Shown: in pieces, positions 33,273-41,008 of the stretch | Layout: every line of letters starts with the position of its first letter | Position numbering within the stretch: position 1 is the first letter of the stretch | Source: Halopenitus salinus | GTDB lineage: Archaea; Halobacteriota; Halobacteria; Halobacteriales; Haloferacaceae | Length of the DNA: 64,000 nt | Assembly: GCF_042662125.1 (NCBI RefSeq) | Contig: NZ_JBHSXL010000009.1 | Location: 434,001 to 498,000, forward strand | Direction of reading: 5' to 3' | Made by a program: the position numbers and the translations under genes | The notes under the pieces: generated by a model | Database searches by the model: none | Seen by the model: the letters and a program-made list of their open reading frames with translations, nothing else | Told to the model about the DNA's origin: nothing

Positions 33273-33336
33273 CGTTCGAATCGGCGCGAAGCGTCCGGAT
33301 CGACCTGAATCGTCCGGATCGGCGCGAAGCGTTCCG
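33273..33336. repeat. Imperfect direct repeat upstream of the first enolase-superfamily gene
   Basis: CGTTCGAATCGGCGCGAAGCG (33273) and CGTCCGGATCGGCGCGAAGCG (33311) are spaced 38 bp apart. They lie just upstream of a TATA-like GTTTTATG (about 33343-33350). This could be an operator in the divergent region between the LarA-like gene and 33376. Confidence 0.55.
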
Positions 33337-33375
33337 ACCACGTGGTTTTATGTCACACCCCGCGATTCTCCCGGT

Positions 33376-34617
33376 ATGCGAATCAGCGAGGTGAGAGGGT
33401 ACGCCCTCTCGTCGCCCATCGACCCGGTACAGTCGCGTCCGTTTCACGGCGGCCGTCGCCGCCTGCTGAAGCGGGACGTCGTGCTCGTCACCGTCGAGAC
33501 GGCCGACGGGGAGATCGGGTTTGCCTCCGCGGGCGCGAGCAGCTCCGCGATGCGCGAGTACTTCGAGGGGGACTCGCAGGCGAGCTTCGCGGACCTCGTC
33601 GAGGGGGAGGTGGCCGACGCCCTCGAGGGCGAGACTATCGAGGAGATCGCGGACGCACACGCGTTGATCGACGCGACGAACCTCCCGGAGCGGGTTCGCC
33701 ACGAGGCGGCCTCCGCCATCGACGTCGCGCTCTACGACCTGCGGGGCAAGCGGGTCGGCGCCCCGATCTACGAGCTGCTGTGTGCGGAATACGGCACGGA
33801 GCCGGACGACGACCTCCCGATGTACGCCAGCGGCGGGATGTACATGCGGCCGGAGGGCTACGCCGACCAGGCGCGGATCGTCGACGAGCTCGGCTTCTTC
33901 GGCTACAAGTACCGCCCCGGGATCGGCCCGGACGAGGACGTCCGAACGATCGACCTCCTCGCCGAGACGGTCGAGGAGACCGAGGTGATGCTCGACGCCC
34001 ACACCTGGTGGAAGCTCGACGGCGACGTCTACGACGCGGCGACGAGGGCGGAGATCGTCGAACACGCCGGCGAGCGTGACGCCTTCTGGGTCGAGGAACC
34101 GGCCGCGCCCGACGACTACGACGGGTACGTCGACCTCGCGGGTCGCGGCGTTCCGCTCGCGGGCGGCGAGAGCGAGTCCTCCCCGGCCGGTCTCATCTCG
34201 CTCGCCGAGACCGGCGCCGTCTCGTTCCTCCAGGGCGACGTCCGCCATCACCGCGGCTACACGGGCTGTGCGGAGGCGATCGACTACTGTCTCGGCACCG
34301 ACGTCGAGTTCGTCCCGCACAACTTCGGGACGTGGCTCGGCCTGATCGCGAACGCCCACCTCGTGGCGGCGGCGCCGGAGGTCCGGCTGCTCGAGTATCC
34401 AATCTTCGAGGACGACCCCGCACTCGATCACCCGGAGGACCCGGGAATGTACCCATTCGAGCTGGCCTTCGACGTCATCGAGGAGACGATCGACGTCGAG
34501 GACGGAACCCTGAGCGTTCCGGACGGCCCGGGACTCGGCGTGACCGTCGACCTCGACGTGATCGACGAGTACCCGCCCACGGAGGGCGCCTGGACGGAGT
34601 TCATCTACGACGAGTGA
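33376..34617 (+). CDS. Enolase-superfamily enzyme (mandelate racemase/muconate lactonizing), type 1
   Basis: 413 residues from MRISEVRGY. The capping domain is followed by the barrel. K178-Y-R180 sits at the end of the second strand, metal ligands are D207 (LDAHTWW), E240 (VEEP) and E265 (GGESE), and H315 lies in VPHNFG. The usual KxK is therefore KxR. The fold abstracts a proton alpha to a carboxylate, as in sugar-acid dehydratases and racemases. A TATA-like element about 27 bp upstream supports this start over 33247. It is divergent from the LarA-like gene and convergent with the mannonate dehydratase gene. The substrate is not assigned. Confidence 0.85.
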   Translation: MRISEVRGYALSSPIDPVQSRPFHGGRRRLLKRDVVLVTVETADGEIGFASAGASSSAMREYFEGDSQASFADLVEGEVADALEGETIEEIADAHALIDATNLPERVRHEAASAIDVALYDLRGKRVGAPIYELLCAEYGTEPDDDLPMYASGGMYMRPEGYADQARIVDELGFFGYKYRPGIGPDEDVRTIDLLAETVEETEVMLDAHTWWKLDGDVYDAATRAEIVEHAGERDAFWVEEPAAPDDYDGYVDLAGRGVPLAGGESESSPAGLISLAETGAVSFLQGDVRHHRGYTGCAEAIDYCLGTDVEFVPHNFGTWLGLIANAHLVAAAPEVRLLEYPIFEDDPALDHPEDPGMYPFELAFDVIEETIDVEDGTLSVPDGPGLGVTVDLDVIDEYPPTEGAWTEFIYDE

Positions 34618-34656
34618 GAGTGGAACTGCGACGAGCGAGGATACGGGACGAGCGAT

Positions 34657-35721
34657 CTACCGTTCGCCGGCGACCCGCGCGAGCCCGCGCAGGTAGCCGG
34701 CCGTGAAGCCGCGACCGCGGTGGCCCCAGTCCGTGTCGTCGCGCACCGCCGGGACGTGATCGGGGATGACGACTCCCTCGAAGCCGGCGTCGATCAGGGT
34801 CCGCATGACCTCGAGTTCGTCGTAGTTGCCGCAGTCGACGAACGTCTCGTTGAACGACTCCGCCGTTCCCTCCACGTCGCGGAAGTGGACGAAGGTGATG
34901 TCGCCGCTCTCGCCGAACTCCCGGACGACGTCCGTGACGTCGATGCCCATCTCGGAGAAGCAGCCGAGACACAGCTTCAGTCCGTGGTGGTCGCTCGGCA
35001 CCGTCTCCATCGCCCGCCGGAAGCTCTCGACGTTCCGAAACAGCCGCGGAATGCCGCCGATCTCCTCGATGTTCGGCGGATCGATCGGGTGTAACGCGAG
35101 GGTGACGCCGGCCTCCTCGGCGACGGGAAGGATCTCCTCGAGGAACCGTTCGTAGTTCTCCCACAGTTCCGCCTCCGTGTACTCGCGCTCGAGGGCCGGG
35201 TCGCCGGCGTGTTCGACGTCGTCGAGGTCGAAGCTCGTCGCCTCCGCGTCGCCCCGGACCGGGACCGTGCCGGTCCGCATCGGGACGACGCCGCGGGGGT
35301 TCCACTGGTAGCCGAGGATCGGGAGGTCCGCCTCGCCCATGTTGTAGAGCAGCTCCTCGATCGCGGCGAGCTGCTCGTCGCGGCCCTCGCGGTCGAACTT
35401 GACGTCCCCGTAGCAGTTGTACCCGAGGGTGTGGATCCCGGCGAGGTCGACGCCGTAGCTCTCACACGCCGCAGAAAGCGACTGAAGGTACTCCACGGAG
35501 GGGACCTCCTCGGGACCGAGGGGAAGCCGCCGGTCGGTCTCGGTCCGATCGCTCTCGTCGACGAAGATGTCGCCGCCGGTCCCGCCCTCCGGCTCCGTGG
35601 GATTGACGAAGACGTCCGTCACGCCGAGCTGTCGGATGTACTGCAGTCGCTCGTCCGAGAGCGTGTTGGTTCGAAACCCGACGCGTACGGGACCGTCTTC
35701 CGGGTCGCCTCGGTGGCTCAT
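34657..35721 (-). CDS. uxuA: Mannonate dehydratase-like TIM-barrel protein
   Basis: 354 residues from MSHRGDPEDG. The segments GYQWNPRG, ALHPIDPPN, LKLCLGCFSEMG, FVHFRDVEG, DCGNYDELEVMRTLIDAGF and IPDHVPAV follow the UxuA pattern. In UxuA they line the active site that converts D-mannonate to 2-keto-3-deoxygluconate. A minus-strand TATA-like element (about 35741-35752) lies 20-30 bp upstream, so the longer frame to 35919 was rejected. The long insertion before HPIDPP and the YNCYGDVKF region differ from bacterial UxuA, so a related sugar acid is possible. It is divergent from the second enolase-superfamily gene. Confidence 0.78.
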   Translation of the reverse strand: MSHRGDPEDGPVRVGFRTNTLSDERLQYIRQLGVTDVFVNPTEPEGGTGGDIFVDESDRTETDRRLPLGPEEVPSVEYLQSLSAACESYGVDLAGIHTLGYNCYGDVKFDREGRDEQLAAIEELLYNMGEADLPILGYQWNPRGVVPMRTGTVPVRGDAEATSFDLDDVEHAGDPALEREYTEAELWENYERFLEEILPVAEEAGVTLALHPIDPPNIEEIGGIPRLFRNVESFRRAMETVPSDHHGLKLCLGCFSEMGIDVTDVVREFGESGDITFVHFRDVEGTAESFNETFVDCGNYDELEVMRTLIDAGFEGVVIPDHVPAVRDDTDWGHRGRGFTAGYLRGLARVAGER

Positions 35722-35740
35722 ACCCGGGCGTGCCGAGAGG

Positions 35741-35752
35741 ATAAATATATAG
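35741..35752 (-). promoter_or_regulatory. TATA element of the mannonate dehydratase gene
   Basis: The plus strand reads ATAAATATATAG at 35741-35752, centred about 26 bp upstream of the start at 35721. It is the strongest TATA-like run in the 167-bp divergent region. Confidence 0.6.
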
Positions 35753-35888
35753 ATACCGATCCGGCACCCCGGCGTGTCCACCCGTGTTCCAACCGCCGTC
35801 CCGGATCGCGGGGCGGCGTAGCGCCCTCCCCGGCCGATCACCGCGACCGTGGCGTTTAATGCATGTGGCATCACAACGCGTCTCACGC

Positions 35889-37121
35889 ATGTACGAGGAC
35901 TTCGCGAGGAAACTCGCAACGACGATGTGGGGCGACTACGACGAGACGCCGGGGCGGACCACGGACACGCCGGCGATCACGGACCTCGACACCGTGGTGA
36001 TCGACGGGAACTTCCCGTGGACGATCGTCACGATCGAGACCGACGCCGGCGTGCGGGGGATCGGCGAGGCCTATCCGGCACCGGGCGTCCACGAGATCAT
36101 CACGGACTACCTCCGTCCGGTGCTCGTCGACGAGAACCCCCTCGACGTCGAGCGGCTCTATCACCTGATGCGCGAGAGCCTCTCGGGACGCGGATCCCAA
36201 CAGGGGATCGCGACGATCGCGATAAGCGGGGTCGAGCTGGCGCTTTGGGACGTCGCCGGCAAGGTGCTCGACCAGCCAGTCTACCAGCTCCTCGGCGGGA
36301 AGATGCGCGAGGAGATCCGCATCTACGCGGACTGCCACGCCGGCGAGTCCATGATCGATGCGGCCCTGGAGGGACAGTCGCGGGAGACCTACCGGCCCGA
36401 GGCCTACGCCGAGGAGGCGCGCGAGGCGGTCACGGAGGGGTACGACCTGATCAAGTTCGACCTCGACGTCCCCTCGGGACGCGAGATCCAGACGGAGGCG
36501 AGACACCTCACCGACCCCGAGATCGAACACAAGCGTCGGCTCGTCGAGGCGGTCGCGGAGGCGGTCGGCGACGAGGCGGAGTACGCCTTCGACCTCCACT
36601 GGAACTTCGCCCCCGAGTCGGCGAGGCGTCTCTGTGAGGCCGTCGAGCCCTACGGTCCGATCTGGATCGAGGACCCCCTCCCGCCGGAGAACACGGAGGC
36701 TATGGCCCAGCTCTCGCGTGCGGTCGACGTGCCCATCCTGACCGGCGAGAACCGGTACGGCCGCCACGGGTTCCGCGACCTCCTCGAGGCCGGCGCGGTC
36801 GACTTCGTCGCCCCCGACGTCCCGAAGACCGGCGGGATCGCCGAATCGAAGAAGATCGGCGACCTCGCGGACACCCGCTATTGCGCGTTGACCCCGCACA
36901 ACATCGGCAGCCCGGTCGCGACCATGGCGGGCGTCCACGTCGGCGCCTCCGTTCCGAACTTCCTCGCCCTCGAGTTCCACGCCCGCGAGGTCCCCTGGTG
37001 GGACGACCTCGTCGTCGGCGAGGAGCCCCTCATTCAGGACGGCCGGATCGCGGTCCCCGACGATCCGGGACTCGGGATCGAACTCGACTGGGACGTCGTC
37101 GAGGAACACCGCAAGCGGTGA
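35889..37121 (+). CDS. Enolase-superfamily sugar-acid dehydratase-like enzyme, type 2
   Basis: 410 residues from MYEDFARKLATTMWGDY. K189-F-D191 (KxD), D235 (FDLHWNF), E261 (IEDPLPP), E287 (TGENRYG) and H337 (TPHNIG) give a complete metal site and an acid/base pair. The LHWN segment and KxD resemble aldonate dehydratases of this superfamily, which make 2-keto-3-deoxy acids. A TATA-like TTTAATGC (about 35855) lies about 27-30 bp upstream, supporting this ATG over 35784. It is followed by the ThDP enzyme on the same strand after 82 bp, with its own TATA. Confidence 0.85.
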   Translation: MYEDFARKLATTMWGDYDETPGRTTDTPAITDLDTVVIDGNFPWTIVTIETDAGVRGIGEAYPAPGVHEIITDYLRPVLVDENPLDVERLYHLMRESLSGRGSQQGIATIAISGVELALWDVAGKVLDQPVYQLLGGKMREEIRIYADCHAGESMIDAALEGQSRETYRPEAYAEEAREAVTEGYDLIKFDLDVPSGREIQTEARHLTDPEIEHKRRLVEAVAEAVGDEAEYAFDLHWNFAPESARRLCEAVEPYGPIWIEDPLPPENTEAMAQLSRAVDVPILTGENRYGRHGFRDLLEAGAVDFVAPDVPKTGGIAESKKIGDLADTRYCALTPHNIGSPVATMAGVHVGASVPNFLALEFHAREVPWWDDLVVGEEPLIQDGRIAVPDDPGLGIELDWDVVEEHRKR

Positions 37122-37169
37122 GGGCCGATCGGCGCGGGCGTCTCGGGCGGGGGTCGATACCACCAAAAC

Positions 37170-37178
37170 GTTTTATCG
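37170..37178 (+). promoter_or_regulatory. TATA element of the ThDP enzyme gene
   Basis: GTTTTATCG lies 26-34 bp before ATG 37204. It suggests this gene can be transcribed apart from the upstream enolase-superfamily gene. Confidence 0.5.
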
Positions 37179-37203
37179 ATCTCGGGTGACCATTCACAGG
37201 TCA

Positions 37204-38859
37204 ATGCGAAACGATCACGCGATAGTCGACTGTCTCACGGAACACGGGATCTCGACCGTCTTCGGGATCCCCGGCAAACAGACCCTGCCGTTGAACGAGG
37301 TGATAAGCGGTCGAGAGGACGTCCGGTTCGTGATGGCCCGCCACGAGACGAACGTCACCCATCAGGCGTGGGGATACGCGGAGTCGAGCGGCGAGATGGC
37401 CGCCACGGTCGTCATCCCCGGACCGGGCGACATGAACGCGATGAACGGGCTGAAGAACGCGCTCAACGACTGCACGCCGCTCGTGCACGTCGCCGTCGAG
37501 ACGGAACCCGAGGTCCGCGGCGGCGACGGGATCCACGAGACGCCGCCCGACACCTACGACAACGTCGTCAAGGAGAACGTGACGGTCGAGACGCCACAGA
37601 GCACGGTCGCGGAGCTCGATCGGGCGATCACGATCGCGAAAACGCCGCCGAAGGGGCCGGTCCGGGTCGGGATCCCGAAGAACTTCGTTCCGATGGCGGT
37701 AGAACAGGCCGAATCGGGCGAGACCGAGCCGGCCGAACCGCCCCGTCCACCGGCGTCGGCGGTCGGACGGGCCGCGGATAGCCTCGCAGCAGCCGACTCC
37801 CCGGCGATCATCGCGGGAGGCGGCGTGCGTGCCGCCGAGGCGAGCTCCGAGCTGCGAACCCTCGCCGAGACGATCGATGCGCCGGTCGCGACGACCTACA
37901 AGGGGAAGGGGACGTTCCCCGAGGACCACCCCCTCTTTGCGGGCGCGCTCTGTGGCGCGACGAGTCCCGAACTGACGCGGTGTCTCGAGACGTCGGACGC
38001 CCTCCTCGCCGTCGGCTCCGACTTCGATGCCGTCTGGAGCAAACGCTGGTCGTACGACCTCCCCGCGGAGCTGATCCACGTCACCCTCCATCCGTCCGAC
38101 GTCGGAACGGGCTACGACCCGAGCGTCGCCGTCGTCGCCGACGCGAAGCGGACGCTCGAGGCCGTCAACGCGGAACTGGGGGAGCGCTCCGAAGTCGGAG
38201 TGGACACGTCGGCGTCCGGATCCGGTCGCTCCCGCGCCCGGGACGTTCGAAACGCCGAGGCCGAACGAACGGCCGAGCTCCGCGCGGTCACGGAGCCCCC
38301 GCTTTCGAGCGTGAGCGCGCTCGCCGCCATCCGGGAGGGGCTGCCCCGTGAGACGATCGTCGCCGCCGACGCCGGCGGCTCGCGCGTCTGGACGGTCATG
38401 ACCTTCCCGGCCTACGACCCGCGCGATTACGTCAATCCGGGCTCCTGGGCGTCGATGGGACTCGCGATCCCCGCCGCGGTCGGGGCCGCGATCGCCAATC
38501 CGGATCAGCCGGTTGCCGTCCTGATCGGGGAAGGGGGCTTGATGATGTGTCTCGAGGAGCTTCACACGATCGTCGCGGAGTCCCTCGACGTGACCGTGTT
38601 CGTGTTCAACAACGACGACTACGCGATCATCAGCGAGGAGGCCGAACGGAGCTACGAACTCGGTGCGAACGCCTACGGGTGGACCGACGCCCCGCTCGAC
38701 TGTGCGGGGATCGCCGAGGGGATGGGCATGGACACGAGGCGGGCCGAGACGCCGGACGGGATTCGGGAGGCCGCACGCGAGTCGATCGGGAACGGTCCGA
38801 CCCTCGTCGAGATTCCCACCGATCCGGACGAACCCCAGGCGGGCGAGTTCATGACGTGA
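37204..38859 (+). CDS. Thiamine diphosphate-dependent enzyme (acetolactate synthase/2-ketoacid decarboxylase-like)
   Basis: 551 residues from MRNDHAIVDCL. The three-domain order of the POX/ALS family is present. The cofactor-activating Glu is E48 in RHETN. The central domain has PAIIAGGGVRAAEA. The ThDP/Mg motif is G442-E-G444, 24 residues, then N469-N470; GEG replaces the usual GDG. The enzyme could decarboxylate or carboligate a 2-keto acid. Sitting among sugar-acid dehydratases that yield 2-keto acids, it may act on such a product. Dedicated acetolactate synthase is less likely without ilvN or ilvC nearby. Confidence 0.78.
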   Translation: MRNDHAIVDCLTEHGISTVFGIPGKQTLPLNEVISGREDVRFVMARHETNVTHQAWGYAESSGEMAATVVIPGPGDMNAMNGLKNALNDCTPLVHVAVETEPEVRGGDGIHETPPDTYDNVVKENVTVETPQSTVAELDRAITIAKTPPKGPVRVGIPKNFVPMAVEQAESGETEPAEPPRPPASAVGRAADSLAAADSPAIIAGGGVRAAEASSELRTLAETIDAPVATTYKGKGTFPEDHPLFAGALCGATSPELTRCLETSDALLAVGSDFDAVWSKRWSYDLPAELIHVTLHPSDVGTGYDPSVAVVADAKRTLEAVNAELGERSEVGVDTSASGSGRSRARDVRNAEAERTAELRAVTEPPLSSVSALAAIREGLPRETIVAADAGGSRVWTVMTFPAYDPRDYVNPGSWASMGLAIPAAVGAAIANPDQPVAVLIGEGGLMMCLEELHTIVAESLDVTVFVFNNDDYAIISEEAERSYELGANAYGWTDAPLDCAGIAEGMGMDTRRAETPDGIREAARESIGNGPTLVEIPTDPDEPQAGEFMT

Positions 38860-39194
38860 GTGACTCGTTCTTCTGTCGGGAACGGACTGCGGATCGTTCG
38901 AGCCGGCTCGCCATCCGTGAGCCGTGAGCCGATATCGAGCAAAATAATTACTACTGTATGGTTGTAATGATATCCGACAGATCGACCGATCCGTGAGTGC
39001 CCCCGATACTCGAACGATCGGGAATGTGTTTCCGACGTGTCGGAATCCCGGTTTGAACCCGATATAGAGGCGTTACACGCCGATCAATGTTGTTCCCGAA
39101 CGGAGAACCCCATCGGCGGGGAGCGACCAGCCGCAACCGTGCGGTCCTCGATCGGATCGCACACCTATTTATTCGTCCCCGACCGTTCGTCGGT
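38860..39194. other. 335-bp intergenic region with an inverted repeat and A/T-rich stretches
   Basis: No convincing gene. It contains an A/T-rich stretch near 38940 (CAAAATAATTACTACTGTAT), a 7-2-7 inverted repeat TTCCGAC-GT-GTCGGAA at 39030-39045, a possible TATA GATATAG at 39061, and the TATA of the VOC gene at 39163-39172. The inverted repeat could be an operator. Confidence 0.6.
39163..39172 (+). promoter_or_regulatory. TATA element of the VOC gene
   Basis: CCTATTTATT lies 23-32 bp before ATG 39195 and supports the shorter start, where the VOC fold begins. Confidence 0.55.
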
Positions 39195-39572
39195 ATGGAC
39201 GTGTTACACCCGGCGATGTGGGTCACGGACGCCGACGAGATGGAGGAGTTCTACGCGGAGGGTCTCGGTCTGGAGCGGACCCGCGAGTTCACCGGCGGGG
39301 ACGGCGCGACGAACCGATTCCTCGGCGGCGAGGGCGACGCGGAGATCCAGTTCAAGTTCCACGAGGACGACGCCGAGGACGCGCCGACCGGCTTCGATCA
39401 CGTCGGGATCGCCGTCGAGAGCGTCGACGAGACCATCGAGGTTCTGACCGAGGAGTTCGAAAGCGAGATCGTCCGCGGTCCGAAGACTCTCGAGGACAAG
39501 GGGCTCCGGATCGCGTTCCTCACCGACCCCGAGGGATACGTCGTCGAGGTCGTCGAGGAGCTCGAGGAGTAG
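39195..39572 (+). CDS. VOC-family (glyoxalase/dioxygenase-like) protein
   Basis: 125 residues from MDVLHPAMWV. The beta-alpha-beta-beta-beta repeats are clear: HPAMWVTDADEMEEFYAEGLGLE, then FDHVGIAVESVDETIEVL and AFLTDPEGYVVEVVEEL. H5, the His of FDH and the late Glu are the usual metal-ligand positions, so the fold may bind a divalent metal. Glyoxalase I, epimerase or dioxygenase-like activity are all possible. A longer frame from 39087 adds an Arg-rich stretch and was rejected. Confidence 0.85.
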   Translation: MDVLHPAMWVTDADEMEEFYAEGLGLERTREFTGGDGATNRFLGGEGDAEIQFKFHEDDAEDAPTGFDHVGIAVESVDETIEVLTEEFESEIVRGPKTLEDKGLRIAFLTDPEGYVVEVVEELEE

Positions 39573-40154
39573 ATCGGGTCGACGCGGACTCCACGCTCGC
39601 GGCCGAGAACGATCGCACTGGAAAGCGACAGCTGAGGATCGAACGCACCCGAGTGAGACCGGACGCGTGAGACTGGCCAGGTGGGACTGATCACCTGATA
39701 CTGGCCGCGTGAGCTTGGAAGCGATCGATTCGGACGTGACGGCCGATCACGCTCGCCGAGACATATACGATATCGTACTATACATACGAATTATCCGTTC
39801 GTTGATTCATTCGATCCGGCGGTGTTCCTGGATCGTTCGTGTCTTCGAACCGGCGGTCGTCCTCGCGGTCACGATGACTGTCCCCCGATCGACGTACCTG
39901 CTCTATCCACACCTCATCCGCAAATATCCGGGATATCGGCGATTTGTGCGTCGATCGTTCCGCTCAACGATTCGACTAACGCATGGATCGGGACTCGCGA
40001 TCGGGGATCGGTTCGTCGACGACGATCGGGCGTCTTCGCCTTCCTCCTCGAGTGAAGTACGGACCGGATCTCGACGTGTTTTCGTCGAATTCTAAGAAAT
40101 AAACTATGTATCGCAATATGATTTTAGGCGACCCTTCGAGCGACGCGTTCGGAA

Positions 40155-40175
40155 CGCCCAAAGGCGTTTTGGGCG
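40155..40175 (+). promoter_or_regulatory. Hairpin in the DUF2071 leader
   Basis: CGCCCAAA at 40155-40162 pairs perfectly with TTTGGGCG at 40168-40175, with a five-base loop GGCGT. It ends 8 bp before the Shine-Dalgarno site GGAGGGA. A role in mRNA stability or translation control is inferred. Confidence 0.5.
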
Positions 40176-40183
40176 GAGACAAC

Positions 40184-40190
40184 GGAGGGA
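40184..40190 (+). promoter_or_regulatory. Shine-Dalgarno site of the DUF2071 gene
   Basis: GGAGGGA lies with a 4-6 base spacer before ATG 40195. Good Shine-Dalgarno sites are rare in this window, where most starts look leaderless. Confidence 0.6.
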
Positions 40191-40194
40191 TCGC

Positions 40195-40890
40195 ATGGTC
40201 GTTCCCCTGGAGATGGGCTGGCGGCGTCTGTTGTTCGAGAACTGGCCGGTCGATCCCGTGACGCTGGACGCGCGGCTTCCGGAGCCGCTCGAGCCGGACG
40301 TCCACGACGGGTCCGCGTGGATCTCGATCGTCCCGTTCACCAACGTCGCCGTTCGTCCGAAGGGGGTTCCCGAACCGTTCGGGATCCGGCTGCCGGAGCT
40401 CAACGTCCGAACGTACGTCACCCGCGACGACGTCCCGAGCGTCTACTTCTTCAGCCTCGACGCACAGGGGATCGCGAGCGTACTCGGCGCCCGAATCTTT
40501 CAGCACCTGCCGTACTACTACGCCCGGATATCCCTGGAGTGGCGGGACGGACGAGTGCGGTTTCGCTCGCGTCGTCGACATCCGGGCGCACGCCCCGCCC
40601 GCTATGCGGCGACCTACCGGCCGACCGGCGAGCCGTTTCGGGCGCCGGAGGACCCGATGGCGGAGTTCCTCCTCGAGCGGTATCGGTTCTACACGCAGGA
40701 TCAACGGGGGACGCTTCGGTACGCCAACGTCGACCACGAACCGTGGACGCTCTACCGGGCCGACGCCGAGGTCGACGTGAACACGCTGTGGTCGGCCCAC
40801 GGGTTCGAGCGACCGGACGCCGATCCGGTGTGTTACTACGCCCCCGGCGTCGACGTCGTCGCCTCCCGAAGCAGGCGGGAATGGCGGTGA
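40195..40890 (+). CDS. DUF2071 (YqjF-like) family protein
   Basis: 231 residues from MVVPLEMGWRRLLFENWPVD. The opening WRRLLFENWPVDP, then WISIVPFTNVAVRP, PELNVRTYV and VYFFSLDA, and PEDPMAEFLLERYRFYT are the conserved blocks of DUF2071, a beta-rich fold related to acetoacetate decarboxylase-like proteins. The biochemical function is unknown. It has a Shine-Dalgarno site and hairpin upstream. It is followed by a 25-codon ORF and then the FAD dehydrogenase. Confidence 0.82.
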   Translation: MVVPLEMGWRRLLFENWPVDPVTLDARLPEPLEPDVHDGSAWISIVPFTNVAVRPKGVPEPFGIRLPELNVRTYVTRDDVPSVYFFSLDAQGIASVLGARIFQHLPYYYARISLEWRDGRVRFRSRRRHPGARPARYAATYRPTGEPFRAPEDPMAEFLLERYRFYTQDQRGTLRYANVDHEPWTLYRADAEVDVNTLWSAHGFERPDADPVCYYAPGVDVVASRSRREWR

Positions 40891-40896
40891 AGCCCG

Positions 40897-40974
40897 ATGG
40901 AGCCGTTCGAGGCGACGTTCGGCGAGGAGTTCGAGGCGGCGTTCGAGGAGTTGGCGGCCGAAGCGAGCGCGTGA
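40897..40974 (+). CDS. Possible 25-residue ORF, uncertain
   Basis: ATG 40897 to TGA 40972-40974 encodes MEPFEATFGEEFEAAFEELA and a short tail. It is highly acidic, as expected for this organism, with a pseudo-repeat GEEFEAAFEE. It fills the gap between DUF2071 and the FAD dehydrogenase. It is too short to be sure and could be chance. Confidence 0.2.
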   Translation: MEPFEATFGEEFEAAFEELAAEASA

Positions 40975-41008
40975 TAACGCTTAACCCGGCACGACGGTTT
41001 CACCCGTC

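Larger units (their letters stand above)
39573..40194. other. 622-bp intergenic region, lower GC, with a hairpin near its right end
   Basis: A frame of 128 codons (39709-40095) exists but gives an Arg/Ser-rich, basic protein unlike its neighbours, so I do not call it. The region is A/T-richer around 39760-39800 and 40090-40127. Its end carries the leader of the DUF2071 gene: a TATA-like ATTTTAGG (about 40120), a perfect 8-bp hairpin (40155-40175) and a Shine-Dalgarno site. It may be a remnant of lost or foreign DNA, but I see no identifiable gene fragment. Confidence 0.55.

Noticed and set aside
39709..40095. 128-codon frame starting at GTG
   Set aside because: The product is basic and Arg/Ser-rich, unlike halophile proteins here, with no recognisable domain or promoter spacing.
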